A DNA stretch of 64,000 nucleotides from Mediterraneibacter catenae (lineage in GTDB: Bacteria > Bacillota > Clostridia > Lachnospirales > Lachnospiraceae). The stretch lies in assembly GCF_008691045.1 (NCBI RefSeq), contig NZ_VMSO01000001.1:1-64000 (forward strand), given 5' to 3'. The first letter of the stretch is position 1; each line of letters begins with the position of its first letter. The position numbers and the translations under genes were made by a program. The notes beneath the pieces were generated by a model. That model was not told the DNA's origin. It saw only the letters and a program-made list of their open reading frames with translations, and did not search any database. Below, piece by piece: positions 25,389 through 35,347 of the stretch.

Positions 25389-27221
25389 TTAGCTGTCTTC
25401 TAACAGTTCATCTACAAAACGGGAAGGATCTGATGCTTTCCCGTTTTTTGTTTTTACATAACAGACCGTAAGCTGTTCTCTTGCCCTCGTCATACCCACG
25501 TAAAAAAGCCTTCTCTCTTCCTCGGTCTGCTGGTCGGTCTTCGCTTTTTTATAAGGGATCTGGCCTTCATTTACTTCGATGAGCCAGACTGTGTCAAACT
25601 CCAGCCCTTTGGCCGCATGCAGAGTCATAAGCCGCACGCCTTCCTGCTCCATGCTTTTCTGCCGCTCTTTGACGCGAAGTGTTTCCGTGTATTCTTCGAT
25701 ATGCCGGAACCACTCTTCTATCGTCGTATATGGCCTTGCCGATTCTTCCAGCTCAGCCAGAATTTCATTCAGATCCTGGCGCTCCACATTATGGGTATAC
25801 GCGTAGTCCTTTATAAAATCATCATAGCCGATCCGCTTGCGGATATACTGGATTCCCGCATAGGGCGCCATCTTTGCAAGCATTTTTACATCCCATTCAA
25901 ACTGATCAATGCGGTCGAGCATCCAGTCTTTGTCGCAGTAAAACTTCCTGATCTCCTCAAAAGATACCTCCGCCCCTGCGAGACTGTCCCGACCGATATA
26001 CCGCTTCGGCCGGTTCATCACCTGCAGAAAATCCCTCCGCTCTCTCTTGCCCAGTGCAAGCCTGAAATATGCCAGGATATCCTTTGCTGCAAAGTGATTA
26101 TAGATATTAGGGAGATGTTCTTTCATCTGGAACGGGATATGGCGCTCAATGAGCTCCTCCACAAGGGGACGCGCATCCGTATGGATACGGAAAAGGACTG
26201 CCATGTCTTCCGCCGCGGCTCCCGACTCCATCTGCTTTTCGATCGCATCCGCCACATATCCTGCCTCTTCCACAGGATCTTTTAATTCCTGGACGTGCAG
26301 GCATTTCCCGCTGTCTTTCACTGCGTTCAGTTCTTTCTGAAACCGTCTCTTATTATGACTGATCACTTTCAGGGAATTTTTCACAATATTGCCTGTTGAC
26401 CTGTAATTTGTGCCAAGCACGATCTGCTCTGCATCAGGGTAATCTTCCCGGAACTGAAACATAAGCTCGGAATCTGCTCCGCGGAACCCGTAGATAGCCT
26501 GATCGTCGTCCCCCACGACGTAAAGATTGTTCTCCGGCACTGCAAGCATCCGGATCACATCATACTGTACACGGTTTATGTCCTGGAATTCATCTACCAG
26601 GATAAACTTAAACTTCTTCTGCCACAACGCAAGTATATCCGGTCTGGATGCAAACAGTTCATAGCACACGACAAGCATATCATCAAAATCGATTTTTCTG
26701 AGAGATTTCCGCTTTTCCTCATATGCCCTGTATATTTCCCTGAATGCATCGGCATTCACTTTCGCAGATACAAACTCGTCAGGGGAGAGCCTGTTGTTCT
26801 TGATCTTTCCGATTTCCTCCGCAATATCTCTGAGGAAATCCTCCTCGTCAAATATTTCCAGCTCTTGTCCGGATATAACTGATTTGAGGATCTGATACTT
26901 CTCTTCTTCCGACAGTATATTCTGACTCCCGATCTTGTAAGCCCACTTCAGTATCCCATAATAAATCCCGTGAAAGGTGCCGGCCGTCACGGGAATATTT
27001 CTCCTGCCTATCAGGGTCCGGAGTCTTGTTTTCATCTCAGCGGCCGCATACCGGGTAAATGTAACGACCAGGATTTCTTCCGGTCTCACACCGCACTCTT
27101 CGATCAGGTAACGGATCCTGTTTACGATCGTGAGCGTTTTACCCGAACCGGGCCCTGCCAGTACCTGACAGGGCCCGGTTCCGTGAATGACCGCCTTCTG
27201 CTGCATTTCATTAAATTTCAT
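25389..27221 (-). CDS. UvrD/PcrA-like superfamily 1 DNA helicase
   Basis: This 610-residue 3'-5' DNA helicase has motifs in order: Q-motif FNEMQQKAV, Walker A AGPGSGKT, Walker B VDEFQDIN, motif [16 protein letters not shown], motif IV TNYRST, motif [14 protein letters not shown] and motif [13 protein letters not shown]. It is shorter than PcrA/UvrD (about 720) because the C-terminal tail that binds RNA polymerase is missing. A role in repair or clearing of DNA-bound proteins is likely. Its first 11 nt overlap the end of gltX, so it is translationally coupled downstream of it. Confidence 0.93.
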   Translation of the reverse strand: MKFNEMQQKAVIHGTGPCQVLAGPGSGKTLTIVNRIRYLIEECGVRPEEILVVTFTRYAAAEMKTRLRTLIGRRNIPVTAGTFHGIYYGILKWAYKIGSQNILSEEEKYQILKSVISGQELEIFDEEDFLRDIAEEIGKIKNNRLSPDEFVSAKVNADAFREIYRAYEEKRKSLRKIDFDDMLVVCYELFASRPDILALWQKKFKFILVDEFQDINRVQYDVIRMLAVPENNLYVVGDDDQAIYGFRGADSELMFQFREDYPDAEQIVLGTNYRSTGNIVKNSLKVISHNKRRFQKELNAVKDSGKCLHVQELKDPVEEAGYVADAIEKQMESGAAAEDMAVLFRIHTDARPLVEELIERHIPFQMKEHLPNIYNHFAAKDILAYFRLALGKRERRDFLQVMNRPKRYIGRDSLAGAEVSFEEIRKFYCDKDWMLDRIDQFEWDVKMLAKMAPYAGIQYIRKRIGYDDFIKDYAYTHNVERQDLNEILAELEESARPYTTIEEWFRHIEEYTETLRVKERQKSMEQEGVRLMTLHAAKGLEFDTVWLIEVNEGQIPYKKAKTDQQTEEERRLFYVGMTRAREQLTVCYVKTKNGKASDPSRFVDELLEDS

Positions 27222-28674
27222 GTAATTTCTCGATTCCTCTTCGGATCCTTCTAAGCGACTCTTCCTTTCCGAACACTTCCATAAGTTCGGTCGCGCCGCC
27301 CGGTGTGCTCTGCTTTCCGGAGACAGCCGTGCGCAGAGGCCACATCACATATCCGATCTTATATCCTTTCTCTTCTGCAAATCCCTTGAGCATCTCAAAC
27401 AGAGCGTCATTGCTGTAGTCTTCCTGTGCTTCCAGACGCGGGAGGACTTCCTCCAGAAGAGCCAGCCCTTTCTCAGGATCTGTCTTCATCTTTTTATGTC
27501 TGTAGAGCTCGCAGTCATAGTCCGGCAGCTCCCCGATAAAGTCGATCTGTTCATTAATGTCCGGAAAGATCTCAATCCTTGTCTTGACGAGCGCCGCGAT
27601 CTTCTTCAGATCATAATCCTCTGTGACTGTCTTTCTGATATATGGCTCCGCCATCTCATAAAACTTGTCGAAGTCCATCGCCTTTAAATATTCACCGTTC
27701 ATCCATTTCAGCTTAGTAGTGTCAAATACAGCTGGGGACTTGCTCATATGACGGTAGTCAAATTCCTTTACCAGCTCCTCAAGAGAAAATATCTCGCGAT
27801 TGTCTGACGGACACCAGCCAAGAAGCGCCACATAGTTGACTACAGCATCTGACACAAATCCCTGATCGATCAGATCTTCATAAGAAGAATGACCGCTGCG
27901 CTTGCTCAGCTTCTTATGATTCTCATCCGTAATCAGCGGACAGTGCACGTACACCGGCACTTCCCAGCCGAACGCCTCATAAAGGCGATTGTACTTCGGC
28001 GCTGATGCAAGATATTCATTTCCTCTGACCACATGAGTGATCCCCATAAGATGGTCGTCTACTACATTTGCAAAATTATACGTCGGAAATCCGTCTGATT
28101 TGATGAGGATCATATCATCCAGCTCAGCATTCGGCACTGTAATATCGCCGTATATCTCGTCATGGAATGTAGTCTCTCCCTCATTCGGGACATTCAGACG
28201 GATTACCCACGGTTTTCCTGCCGCCAGATTCGCCTCGACCTCCTCACGGCTCAAACCCAGACAGTGCTTGTCATACACGACAATATCTGTTCCGTCCTCT
28301 GATACAGATGTTTTCAGAGACTCGAGACGCTCTTTGTCACAGAAACAGTAGTATGCATCTCCCTGCTCCACAAGCTGTTTTGCATACTTCAGGTATAGTC
28401 CCGACGCCTGACGCTCGCTCTGGATATACGGACCGTATCCGCCATCCTTATCCGGTCCCTCATCATGGATGAGACCTGTTTTTGCCAGTGTTCTGTATAT
28501 AATATCCGTGGCGCCTTCCACATAACGCTCCTGATCCGTGTCCTCCACACGAAGGATAAAATCTCCCCCCTCATGTTTTGCGATCAGATACGCATAAAGC
28601 GCCGTCCTTAAGTTTCCCACATGCATCCTGCCTGTCGGGCTGGGTGCGAATCTTGTTCTTACTCGGTTACTCAT
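27211..28674 (-). CDS. gltX: Glutamyl-tRNA synthetase
   Basis: This 487-residue class I aminoacyl-tRNA synthetase charges tRNA with glutamate. It has the HIGH-type motif in [17 protein letters not shown] and the KMSKS-type motif [10 protein letters not shown] cysteine pair in the zinc region (YYCFCDKE) is also present. It may be non-discriminating, feeding tRNA-Gln amidation; that cannot be told from this window. GGAGAGAAG precedes the ATG. Upstream is the sirtuin-like gene (15-nt gap) and downstream the helicase (overlap), so a three-gene transcript is likely. Confidence 0.97.
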   Translation of the reverse strand: MSNRVRTRFAPSPTGRMHVGNLRTALYAYLIAKHEGGDFILRVEDTDQERYVEGATDIIYRTLAKTGLIHDEGPDKDGGYGPYIQSERQASGLYLKYAKQLVEQGDAYYCFCDKERLESLKTSVSEDGTDIVVYDKHCLGLSREEVEANLAAGKPWVIRLNVPNEGETTFHDEIYGDITVPNAELDDMILIKSDGFPTYNFANVVDDHLMGITHVVRGNEYLASAPKYNRLYEAFGWEVPVYVHCPLITDENHKKLSKRSGHSSYEDLIDQGFVSDAVVNYVALLGWCPSDNREIFSLEELVKEFDYRHMSKSPAVFDTTKLKWMNGEYLKAMDFDKFYEMAEPYIRKTVTEDYDLKKIAALVKTRIEIFPDINEQIDFIGELPDYDCELYRHKKMKTDPEKGLALLEEVLPRLEAQEDYSNDALFEMLKGFAEEKGYKIGYVMWPLRTAVSGKQSTPGGATELMEVFGKEESLRRIRRGIEKLHEI

Positions 28675-28689
28675 TTCTTCTCTCCAATT

Positions 28690-29442
28690 TCAGTCGTTAT
28701 TTTGCTTTTCATATTCAGATACCATGCCGGCAAGGAATTCATCGCTTCTTCCGTGGATAACGATATCCGCCCTCTGATCCGAATAGTGTTCATGCTCTGT
28801 CACAAGGATCAGATTCGGTCCGCTGTAATACTGCAGGAGCTGGCTGCACAGCGGCGTAGTCAGGTTTGCGCCGAGCACAAGCAGTGTATCTGCTTTCTCG
28901 ACCTCCTCTGCCGCTCTTGTCATGACAGCATTGTTGATCATCTCCCCGAACAGACATACCTGGGGACGGATCGCCGTCATGCACTTCTCACAGAGGGGCA
29001 CGCCTTTCGCCGCTTTCATATACTCGGCAGAATACTTTCTTCCGCATGCAGGACACACATTTTCAAAAACGGTTCCTTTCATATTCAGGACATTCCTGCA
29101 TCCCGCCCTGTCTTCCAGTCCCGCGATACGCCGGGTAATGATCGAATCAACCAGCCCGTAATCCTGCAGTGACTTAAGTGCATGAAACCCTTTTCCAGGC
29201 GGAACTTCCGTTGCCTTCAGGATGAATTCTTTATAAAAGCGGAAGAACACCTCTTTTCTGGCCGAATAGAATGCACTGCTGAATATTTCTTCAAAAGAAT
29301 ATCCGTATTTTTCTTCTATTTCATAGGATTCTCTGCCATCGCGCAAAAGCGGATACCCGCTCTCGACCATCAGTCCGGCTCCACTTAAGACCACAGTATA
29401 TCTGCTGTCTTCTAAAATCTGAAGCATATTTTTATCTTTCAT
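28690..29442 (-). CDS. Sirtuin-like protein lacking catalytic residues
   Basis: This 250-residue protein has the sirtuin Rossmann fold and zinc ribbon but not the active site. The NAD loop reads SGAGLMVESGYPLLR, where sirtuins have GAG.S..SGIPDFR. The TQNID motif is TRRIA (residues 103-107), losing the catalytic Asn and Asp. The catalytic His of the HG motif is Lys122 (NMKG). The four zinc cysteines (130, 133, 151, 154) and a FGE loop (LFGEMI) remain. NAD-dependent deacylation is therefore unlikely; binding of a nucleotide or protein partner is possible. GGGAGGG precedes the ATG. It lies immediately upstream of gltX. Confidence 0.85.
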   Translation of the reverse strand: MKDKNMLQILEDSRYTVVLSGAGLMVESGYPLLRDGRESYEIEEKYGYSFEEIFSSAFYSARKEVFFRFYKEFILKATEVPPGKGFHALKSLQDYGLVDSIITRRIAGLEDRAGCRNVLNMKGTVFENVCPACGRKYSAEYMKAAKGVPLCEKCMTAIRPQVCLFGEMINNAVMTRAAEEVEKADTLLVLGANLTTPLCSQLLQYYSGPNLILVTEHEHYSDQRADIVIHGRSDEFLAGMVSEYEKQNND

Positions 29443-29538
29443 AAAGATCCCTCCCTTCTGCTGCTGTTCTTATCAGCAGATCATGTTTCTGTAATATATC
29501 AAATATTATAAAACAATTCGGAGGATTCTTCAACAATC

Positions 29539-30552
29539 CTATGGCGTTTCCCTTTCCAGCAGAGTGATATTATCCGGCACTCCCGTTCTGTCTGCAAGGG
29601 CACATGACGTTGCATCGAGCACCTCGATCTGTGCGTACTCAAATGCCCCGGGAGCAAATCTTACAACCTGGGAAGGAACTTTATAATTTCCGGTCCTGCC
29701 TGCAGGAAATGCAAGGATACATGTTCCTCCTTCCGAAAACAGCACCCCTTCATCTGTATAATAATCACCGGCTGCTTCCGTCTCGAACCACTCAACATTG
29801 GAAAGTCCTGCGAAAGCACCTTCTTCGATATAAGAAATATTGGAAGGAATAAAGATTTCTCGCACAGACGGAAGCCCGGAACGGAACGTTCCCGCCGCTA
29901 TTCCGGAACATCCTTCCGCGGGCAGCTCCATATATCCGTCGTCCTCGACCAGATCCGGATCGGAAATCCCGCAGATAATGCCGGATTCATTAACCAGAAA
30001 TCCATCGACTACGACTTCTCCCGGCACTGCAGGCGGAGTTTCCGGAGGAACTGCCGGCGCCGCAGGCTCTTGTGCATCCTCTGCTGCTGTATCCTCTGTT
30101 ATCCCTGAAGTTATATCATCTGCATTATCGGACGGGATGACTGCCTGCGGATTTTTCTCACCCGGCTGTTCCGCTGCTTGCGGGTCTTGTATAATCGGTT
30201 CCGGGGCAGTTGCTGTTTCAGAGATTTTCGGCAGTACTTCTTCCTGAACATCCTCCATTGCATCCGGAATCAGTATTGCAGTCATATCCTCTGTATTCAG
30301 AGCTGACAGCGCGGAAATCACCTGTCCTGACTCTATTGTCCGGGCAATATACGGATCAACAGTCTGCCCGGCAGCATCCGCCGACAGGACGGCTTCAGTT
30401 CCACTCGCCCTATCCGTCTCTCGTAGCGTCTCGCCAAAGCTCGCACTCGTAGTCACTGCACATAACAGCAATAATACCAGAAGTGTTTTCATGATCCTGG
30501 AAAATCCCGTTACAGAAATACGCTCTGCATAAAATACTTCACACCATTCCAT
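29539..30552 (-). CDS. Secreted BspA-type leucine-rich-repeat protein
   Basis: This 337-residue exported protein has a signal peptide with a long n-region (hydrophobic core LLVLLLLCAV, residues about 24-33). A Pro/Ala/Glu/Thr-rich linker runs from about residue 40 to 175. The C-terminal domain of BspA-type repeats (LRR_5) includes IFIPSNISYIEEGAFAGLS and FAPGAFEYAQIEVLD. No sortase motif or membrane anchor is seen at the C-terminus, so it may be released or held by the linker. A second ATG 60 nt downstream would give a more usual signal peptide but lacks good spacing. Host or surface interaction is typical of the family but not shown. Confidence 0.75.
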   Translation of the reverse strand: MEWCEVFYAERISVTGFSRIMKTLLVLLLLCAVTTSASFGETLRETDRASGTEAVLSADAAGQTVDPYIARTIESGQVISALSALNTEDMTAILIPDAMEDVQEEVLPKISETATAPEPIIQDPQAAEQPGEKNPQAVIPSDNADDITSGITEDTAAEDAQEPAAPAVPPETPPAVPGEVVVDGFLVNESGIICGISDPDLVEDDGYMELPAEGCSGIAAGTFRSGLPSVREIFIPSNISYIEEGAFAGLSNVEWFETEAAGDYYTDEGVLFSEGGTCILAFPAGRTGNYKVPSQVVRFAPGAFEYAQIEVLDATSCALADRTGVPDNITLLERETP

Positions 30553-30635
30553 TTTTATCCCTGTCCTTTCTTCACCACAATGGCACTATGGAAAATATTT
30601 CCATTAAGTTTTCCAGAAGATAAGATACCAGAGGA

Positions 30636-30669
30636 AAAGGAATGCCGCAATCCTTAGCAACATTCCTTT
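30636..30669 (-). terminator. Terminator of purF-purB
   Basis: The stem AAAGGAATG / CATTCCTTT lies about 15 nt after the purB stop codon on the minus strand. A short T-run (TTTTCC) follows. Confidence 0.6.
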
Positions 30670-30682
30670 GCGTTTTTCTCAA

Positions 30683-32116
30683 TCAGACATTAATCTCTGC
30701 CGTCATTCCCAGCACATCTTTGTTATTTTGAAGAAGTGGATTGATCACATTGTTAAGATATGCTTCCACCTGCTCTTTTGCTCTTCCTACATATTTTGAC
30801 GGATCCATTGTTTTCTGCAGATCTTCCAGGCTCAGATTAAATGCCGGATCTGCCGCGATCAGTTCGAGCAGATTGTTGTCAAGTCCTTTTTCCTTCACAT
30901 TTCTGCCTGCTTCCATGGACAGCTCCCTGATCCGCTCATGCAGTTCCTGCCTGTCTCCGCCCGCTTTTACTGCATCCATCATGATATTCTCAGTCGCCAT
31001 GAACGGCAGCTCGGACATAAGACGCTTCTCGATTACTTTTGGATATACCACGAGTCCGTCCACCACATTCAGACAGAGATCCAGAATACCATCGATCGCC
31101 AGGAATCCTTCCGGAACACTTAATCGCTTGTTGGCAGAGTCGTCCAGTGTCCTTTCAAACCACTGCGTAGCTGATGTAATCGCCGGATTCAGCGCATCGA
31201 TCATCACATAGCGGGACAGGGAAGCAATACGCTCACTTCTCATCGGGTTTCTCTTATACGCCATAGCAGAAGAACCAATCTGTGTCTTCTCAAACGGCTC
31301 CTCAATCTCTTTCAGGTGCTGCAGAAGTCTGATGTCATTGGAGAACTTATGCGCACTTGCCGCAATTCCTGCGAGGACATTTAATACTCTTGTATCAACT
31401 TTTCTCGAATAAGTCTGTCCTGATACCGGATAACAGGCCTTGAACCCCATCTTTTCGGCGATCATCGGATCGATCTTATCAATTGTTCCCTGATCCCCGT
31501 CAAACAGCTCAAGGAAACTTGCCTGGGTTCCTGTCGTCCCTTTAGAACCGAGCAGTTTCAGGCTTCCAAGAACGTAATCCAGATCTTCCAGATCCATCTC
31601 AAACTCCTGCATCCACAGCGTCGCACGCTTGCCTACCGTTGTCGGCTGGGCCGGCTGGAAATGCGTGAATGCAAGGGTCGGCTGGGCTTTCTGTGCGTCT
31701 GCGAACTTTGCAAGTTCCGCGATCACATTGATCAGTTTCTTTCTTACCAGTTTTAAAGCCTCTGACATGATAATAATATCCGTGTTGTCTCCCACGTAGC
31801 AGGATGTAGCTCCGAGATGGATGATTCCCTTTGCCTTCGGACACTGTACGCCATATGCATAAACATGTGACATAACATCGTGGCGCACAACTTTTTCTCT
31901 CTCTTTTGCCACATCATAGTTAATGTCGTCTGCATGGCTTTTCAGTTCCTCGATCTGTTCGTCTGTGATGTTAAGTCCCAGCTCTTTCTCAGTCTCAGCC
32001 AGAGCGATCCAGAGTCTTCTCCATGTACGGAACTTCTTGTCCGGAGAGAAGATGTACTGCATCTCCTTACTTGCATAACGTTCGGAAAGCGGGCTTACAT
32101 AGCGGTCATTTGACAT
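30683..32116 (-). CDS. purB: Adenylosuccinate lyase
   Basis: This 477-residue cytosolic lyase of the fumarase/aspartase superfamily acts twice in purine synthesis (SAICAR to AICAR, adenylosuccinate to AMP). It carries the signature loop SSAMAYKRNPMRSE, the THFQPAQPTTVGKRA histidine region and LGATSCYVGDN. Length and C-terminus match the longer clostridial/eukaryote-like PurB group rather than the 430-residue Bacillus form. AAGGAGATC precedes the ATG. It lies 65 nt downstream of purF on the same strand, so the two purine genes are probably co-expressed. Confidence 0.96.
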   Translation of the reverse strand: MSNDRYVSPLSERYASKEMQYIFSPDKKFRTWRRLWIALAETEKELGLNITDEQIEELKSHADDINYDVAKEREKVVRHDVMSHVYAYGVQCPKAKGIIHLGATSCYVGDNTDIIIMSEALKLVRKKLINVIAELAKFADAQKAQPTLAFTHFQPAQPTTVGKRATLWMQEFEMDLEDLDYVLGSLKLLGSKGTTGTQASFLELFDGDQGTIDKIDPMIAEKMGFKACYPVSGQTYSRKVDTRVLNVLAGIAASAHKFSNDIRLLQHLKEIEEPFEKTQIGSSAMAYKRNPMRSERIASLSRYVMIDALNPAITSATQWFERTLDDSANKRLSVPEGFLAIDGILDLCLNVVDGLVVYPKVIEKRLMSELPFMATENIMMDAVKAGGDRQELHERIRELSMEAGRNVKEKGLDNNLLELIAADPAFNLSLEDLQKTMDPSKYVGRAKEQVEAYLNNVINPLLQNNKDVLGMTAEINV

Positions 32117-32181
32117 AATTATGATCTCCTTTTTATATATTTAATATTTATATGATACCAAGGTTCAAAAGCTCATGCGTT

Positions 32182-33609
32182 TCACTCAAATGCATGGCTG
32201 ATATCTTCCCCCGGAACTTCCATCGGATAATTGCCTGTAAAACATGCATCACAGTAGTTTAAATCTCCCACCATCTCCTTAAGCTTGCCGATCTCCATAT
32301 ATCCGAGCGAGTCCGCCCCGATCATCCGGCGGATCTGCTCCGGCGTATGGGAATGAGCGATCAGCTGATCATCTGACGGAACATCTGTTCCGAAATAGCA
32401 CGGATATAAAAACGGCGGGGAACTGATTCTCACATGTACTTCTGTCGCTCCTGCATTTTTCAGCATTTTTATAATATTGGCGCATGTCGTACCGCGTACG
32501 ATAGAGTCATCCACCATAACAATCCTTTTTCCCCTGACAACTTCGGGAATCACATTCAGTTTGATCTTGACACTGGATTCCCGGTCGCTCTGCTTTGGCT
32601 TGATAAACGTCCTGCCCACGTAGCTGTTTTTATGAAATGCCATTCCATACGGAATGCCCGAATACTCTGAATATCCCTTTGCTGCTACCAGCCCCGAATC
32701 CGGCACCCCGACCACAAGGTCCGCTTCTACCGGATACGACTCTGCCAGTGCCTTTCCCGCAAGGATCCTGGAATGGTATACTTCCACCCCATCAATCCTG
32801 CTGTCTGTACGGGCAAAATAAATATACTCAAAAATACATCTTGCATGTTTTTCCTCCGGAACAGCCATACTCATATCCGAAGCGATTCCTTCGCGAGTGA
32901 TCGTCACGATTTCTCCCGGCTGTACGTCCCTGACAAACTCTGCGTCCACCGCCGTAATCGCGCAGCTCTCGGAAGCAAGAAAATACGTATTATCCCTCTT
33001 TCCGATACACAGCGGCTTCAATCCGAATGGATCTCTTGCCCCTATCATTTTCCTCGGACTGTTGACAACAAGGGCATACGCACCTCTGATCTTTTTCATG
33101 GCGTTCTTTACCGCTTCTTCTGCAGTCCTTGTATTCAGCCTCTCTCTGGCAATGTGATATGCGATCACCTCAGAGTCGATCGTTGTCTGGAAAATAGCTC
33201 CCGTATATTCCAGCTCTTTCCTGAGCTCAATCGCATTGACAAGATTACCATTATGGGCGATTGCCAGCGTCCCTTTTACATAATTGATCACGAGAGGCTG
33301 TGCATTTTCCACTCTGGTGCCTCCGGCAGTAGAATAACGAACATGGCCCACTCCGAGATTCCCCTTCAGCTCCTGGAGAGTCTCTTCATTAAATACATCG
33401 TTTACATGTCCGAGCCCTTTTCTTGAAAGGACCTTTCTCTGTCCGTTCGTATCGGTCACTGCGATTCCGCAGCTCTCCTGTCCTCTGTGCTGCAATGCAA
33501 ACAGCCCGTAGTAAATCGACGGCGCAACATCGTGTCCGTCCATATCATAAGCTCCGAAGACTCCGCATTCCTCGCCGAGTCCGGTAGACATTCTGCTAAA
33601 TTCTGTCAT
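32182..33609 (-). CDS. purF: Amidophosphoribosyltransferase
   Basis: This 475-residue enzyme commits PRPP to purine synthesis using glutamine. The N-terminal Ntn glutaminase domain begins after a short propeptide: the nucleophile is Cys15 in EECGVFGAYD, requiring cleavage of 14 residues. The PRPP-binding loop IVMVDDSIVRGTT is in the C-terminal phosphoribosyltransferase domain. Late cysteines (YPCYFGTD, NYCDACFTG) fit the iron-sulfur form of Bacillus type. The ATG at 33609 is chosen for the propeptide length and a GGAG upstream. It has its own near-consensus promoter. Confidence 0.97.
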   Translation of the reverse strand: MTEFSRMSTGLGEECGVFGAYDMDGHDVAPSIYYGLFALQHRGQESCGIAVTDTNGQRKVLSRKGLGHVNDVFNEETLQELKGNLGVGHVRYSTAGGTRVENAQPLVINYVKGTLAIAHNGNLVNAIELRKELEYTGAIFQTTIDSEVIAYHIARERLNTRTAEEAVKNAMKKIRGAYALVVNSPRKMIGARDPFGLKPLCIGKRDNTYFLASESCAITAVDAEFVRDVQPGEIVTITREGIASDMSMAVPEEKHARCIFEYIYFARTDSRIDGVEVYHSRILAGKALAESYPVEADLVVGVPDSGLVAAKGYSEYSGIPYGMAFHKNSYVGRTFIKPKQSDRESSVKIKLNVIPEVVRGKRIVMVDDSIVRGTTCANIIKMLKNAGATEVHVRISSPPFLYPCYFGTDVPSDDQLIAHSHTPEQIRRMIGADSLGYMEIGKLKEMVGDLNYCDACFTGNYPMEVPGEDISHAFE

Positions 33610-33689
33610 TAAAATCCGCTCCTTACTGATCCTTACAAGCAATACGCTACATGTCAATCCGCAGAAAGGGTTGTCAGTCTGCAAACTCG

Positions 33690-33718
33690 ATTATAATATA
33701 AGGCAGGCGGAAAATCAA
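33690..33718 (-). promoter_or_regulatory. purF-purB promoter
   Basis: TTGATT, a 17-nt spacer and TATAAT on the minus strand. The -35 and spacer overlap the terminator hairpin of the preceding amino-acid transporter operon. Confidence 0.75.
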
Positions 33719-33732
33719 CATTCCCGCCTGCC
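33702..33732 (-). terminator. Terminator of the amino-acid ABC operon
   Basis: A perfect 9-bp stem GGCAGGCGG / CCGCCTGCC, followed on the minus strand by TTATATTATAAT. Confidence 0.75.
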
Positions 33733-33835
33733 CTGTATCTGTCCCTGTCATTATTTTATCGAGATTCCTTTTATAAGATTCATTAATAAATCAACTGTAT
33801 TTTATCAATTTTGCATATAATTTATCTGCCGCATA

Positions 33836-34621
33836 TCAGCCGTTTGTGTAACGTGACAAAAATTGCTTTGTACGCTCTTCTTTCGGATTTTCAAACACTT
33901 CCTCCGGTGTCCCGCACTCAAGGATGCATCCGTCATCCATAAAAATCACCTGGCTTGAGACATCTCTCGCAAATGCCATCTCATGAGTAACAATAATCAT
34001 CGTCGTCTCCTGATCCGCCAGGCCTTTAATTACTTTGAGCACTTCTCCCGTAAGCTCCGGGTCAAGCGCGGACGTAGGTTCGTCAAAGCAGAGGATGTCC
34101 GGCTTCAGGGCCAGAGCCCTCGCTATTGCCACACGCTGACACTGTCCTCCCGAAAGCTGATGAGGATAATTATTAATTCTGTCGGAAAGCCCCATCTGAT
34201 CCAGAAGCATCCTTGCCTCATGTTCAATCTGTTCGTGTATCTCTTTCTTTCTCGCTTTATAGTCCGGCTTTTCCTTCTCCAGAAGCTCTTTGGCAAGCAT
34301 CACGTTCTGGAGAGCTGTATACTGCGGAAAGAGGTTAAACGACTGGAATACCAGTCCGAAATGCAGCCTCTTCCTGCGAATCTCGCTTTCCTGTCTTGTC
34401 TGCGGATTTGAGGCATCAAACAGTGTCTCGCCATTAACGCAGATCACTCCGCCGTCCGGCTGCTCCAGAAAGTTAAGGCAGCGCAGCAGGGTTGTTTTTC
34501 CGCTTCCTGAAGAACCGATCATTGAGAGAACTTTTCCCTTTTCCAGCGTGAAGCTGATGTCTTTTAACACTTCTGTATTTCCAAAACTTTTACTTATATG
34601 CTGTACTTCCAAAATCGCCAT
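33836..34621 (-). CDS. Polar amino-acid ABC transporter ATP-binding protein
   Basis: This 261-residue cytosolic ATPase is of the GlnQ/HisP type. It has Walker [10 protein letters not shown], the Q-loop [11 protein letters not shown], signature [15 protein letters not shown], Walker [16 protein letters not shown] and the switch histidine in IVTHEMAFA. It powers import by the adjacent permease. An insertion of about 20 charged residues (around [15 protein letters not shown]) lies between Q-loop and signature, as seen in clostridial relatives. ATG follows AGGAGG. It is the last gene of the binding protein, permease, ATPase operon (12-nt gap), ending in a hairpin. Confidence 0.95.
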   Translation of the reverse strand: MAILEVQHISKSFGNTEVLKDISFTLEKGKVLSMIGSSGSGKTTLLRCLNFLEQPDGGVICVNGETLFDASNPQTRQESEIRRKRLHFGLVFQSFNLFPQYTALQNVMLAKELLEKEKPDYKARKKEIHEQIEHEARMLLDQMGLSDRINNYPHQLSGGQCQRVAIARALALKPDILCFDEPTSALDPELTGEVLKVIKGLADQETTMIIVTHEMAFARDVSSQVIFMDDGCILECGTPEEVFENPKEERTKQFLSRYTNG

Positions 34622-34633
34622 ATCAACTGCCTC

Positions 34634-35317
34634 CTATCTGAAATATTCCAGTTTTCTTTCCAGACGTCCCAGAAGGACCGTCAGGATGCCGTTAAAGATC
34701 AGATAGTATACTGCCGTAAAGAACAGCGGCCAGATCACGCCCGCTATTCCCATATTACCTTTCATAAAGGACTGTCCCGCCCAGATAACCTCCTGAAGCG
34801 CAATGATACGAGAGAGTGACGTATCTTTCACCAGGGTGATAATCTCGTTAGACATAGGCGGTACAATTCTCTTGATCATCTGAAGCAGCTTGACCTTAAA
34901 GAATATCTGACTCTTCGTCATGCCGAGCACAAGGCCCGCCTCTTCCTGTCCCTTAGGCACTCCCTGGATTCCTCCTCGGTAGATTTCCGAAAAGTAGCAG
35001 GAATAATTGAAAATAAACGCAACAGAAGCCGCGAGAAACCTTCCGCTCTCACCGCCGCCCCATATATTGTTGTCTCCTACCAGACCGGGCATGAAATAAA
35101 TGATCAAAAGCTGGATCATCAGCGGTGTCCCTCTGATGATCCATACAATGATCTTTGTAAAGTAACTCAATGGTTTAAAGCGGGACATCGATCCGAAAGA
35201 GATAATCAGCCCCAGAGGGATCGCACCGAGAAGCGTCACAAAAAACAGCTTCAGAGTCTGCAGAAAACCTCCATTTAACGCCTCAACCACAATTGGAAAC
35301 TGTTCTGAAAATGTCAT
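34634..35317 (-). CDS. Polar amino-acid ABC transporter permease
   Basis: This 227-residue membrane protein has about 5 hydrophobic segments and the HisMQ-type permease layout. The conserved cytoplasmic EAA-like loop appears as GGIQGVPKGQEEAGLVLGM, and an early motif WIIRGTPLMIQLLI is the family hallmark. It forms the translocation channel for the substrate delivered by the upstream lipoprotein. CGGAG precedes the ATG. It lies between the binding-protein and ATPase genes with short gaps (30 and 12 nt). Substrate specificity cannot be told from the permease. Confidence 0.94.
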   Translation of the reverse strand: MTFSEQFPIVVEALNGGFLQTLKLFFVTLLGAIPLGLIISFGSMSRFKPLSYFTKIIVWIIRGTPLMIQLLIIYFMPGLVGDNNIWGGGESGRFLAASVAFIFNYSCYFSEIYRGGIQGVPKGQEEAGLVLGMTKSQIFFKVKLLQMIKRIVPPMSNEIITLVKDTSLSRIIALQEVIWAGQSFMKGNMGIAGVIWPLFFTAVYYLIFNGILTVLLGRLERKLEYFR

Positions 35318-35347
35318 AACATAACTCCGTCCGTATTATAGTCTTCT

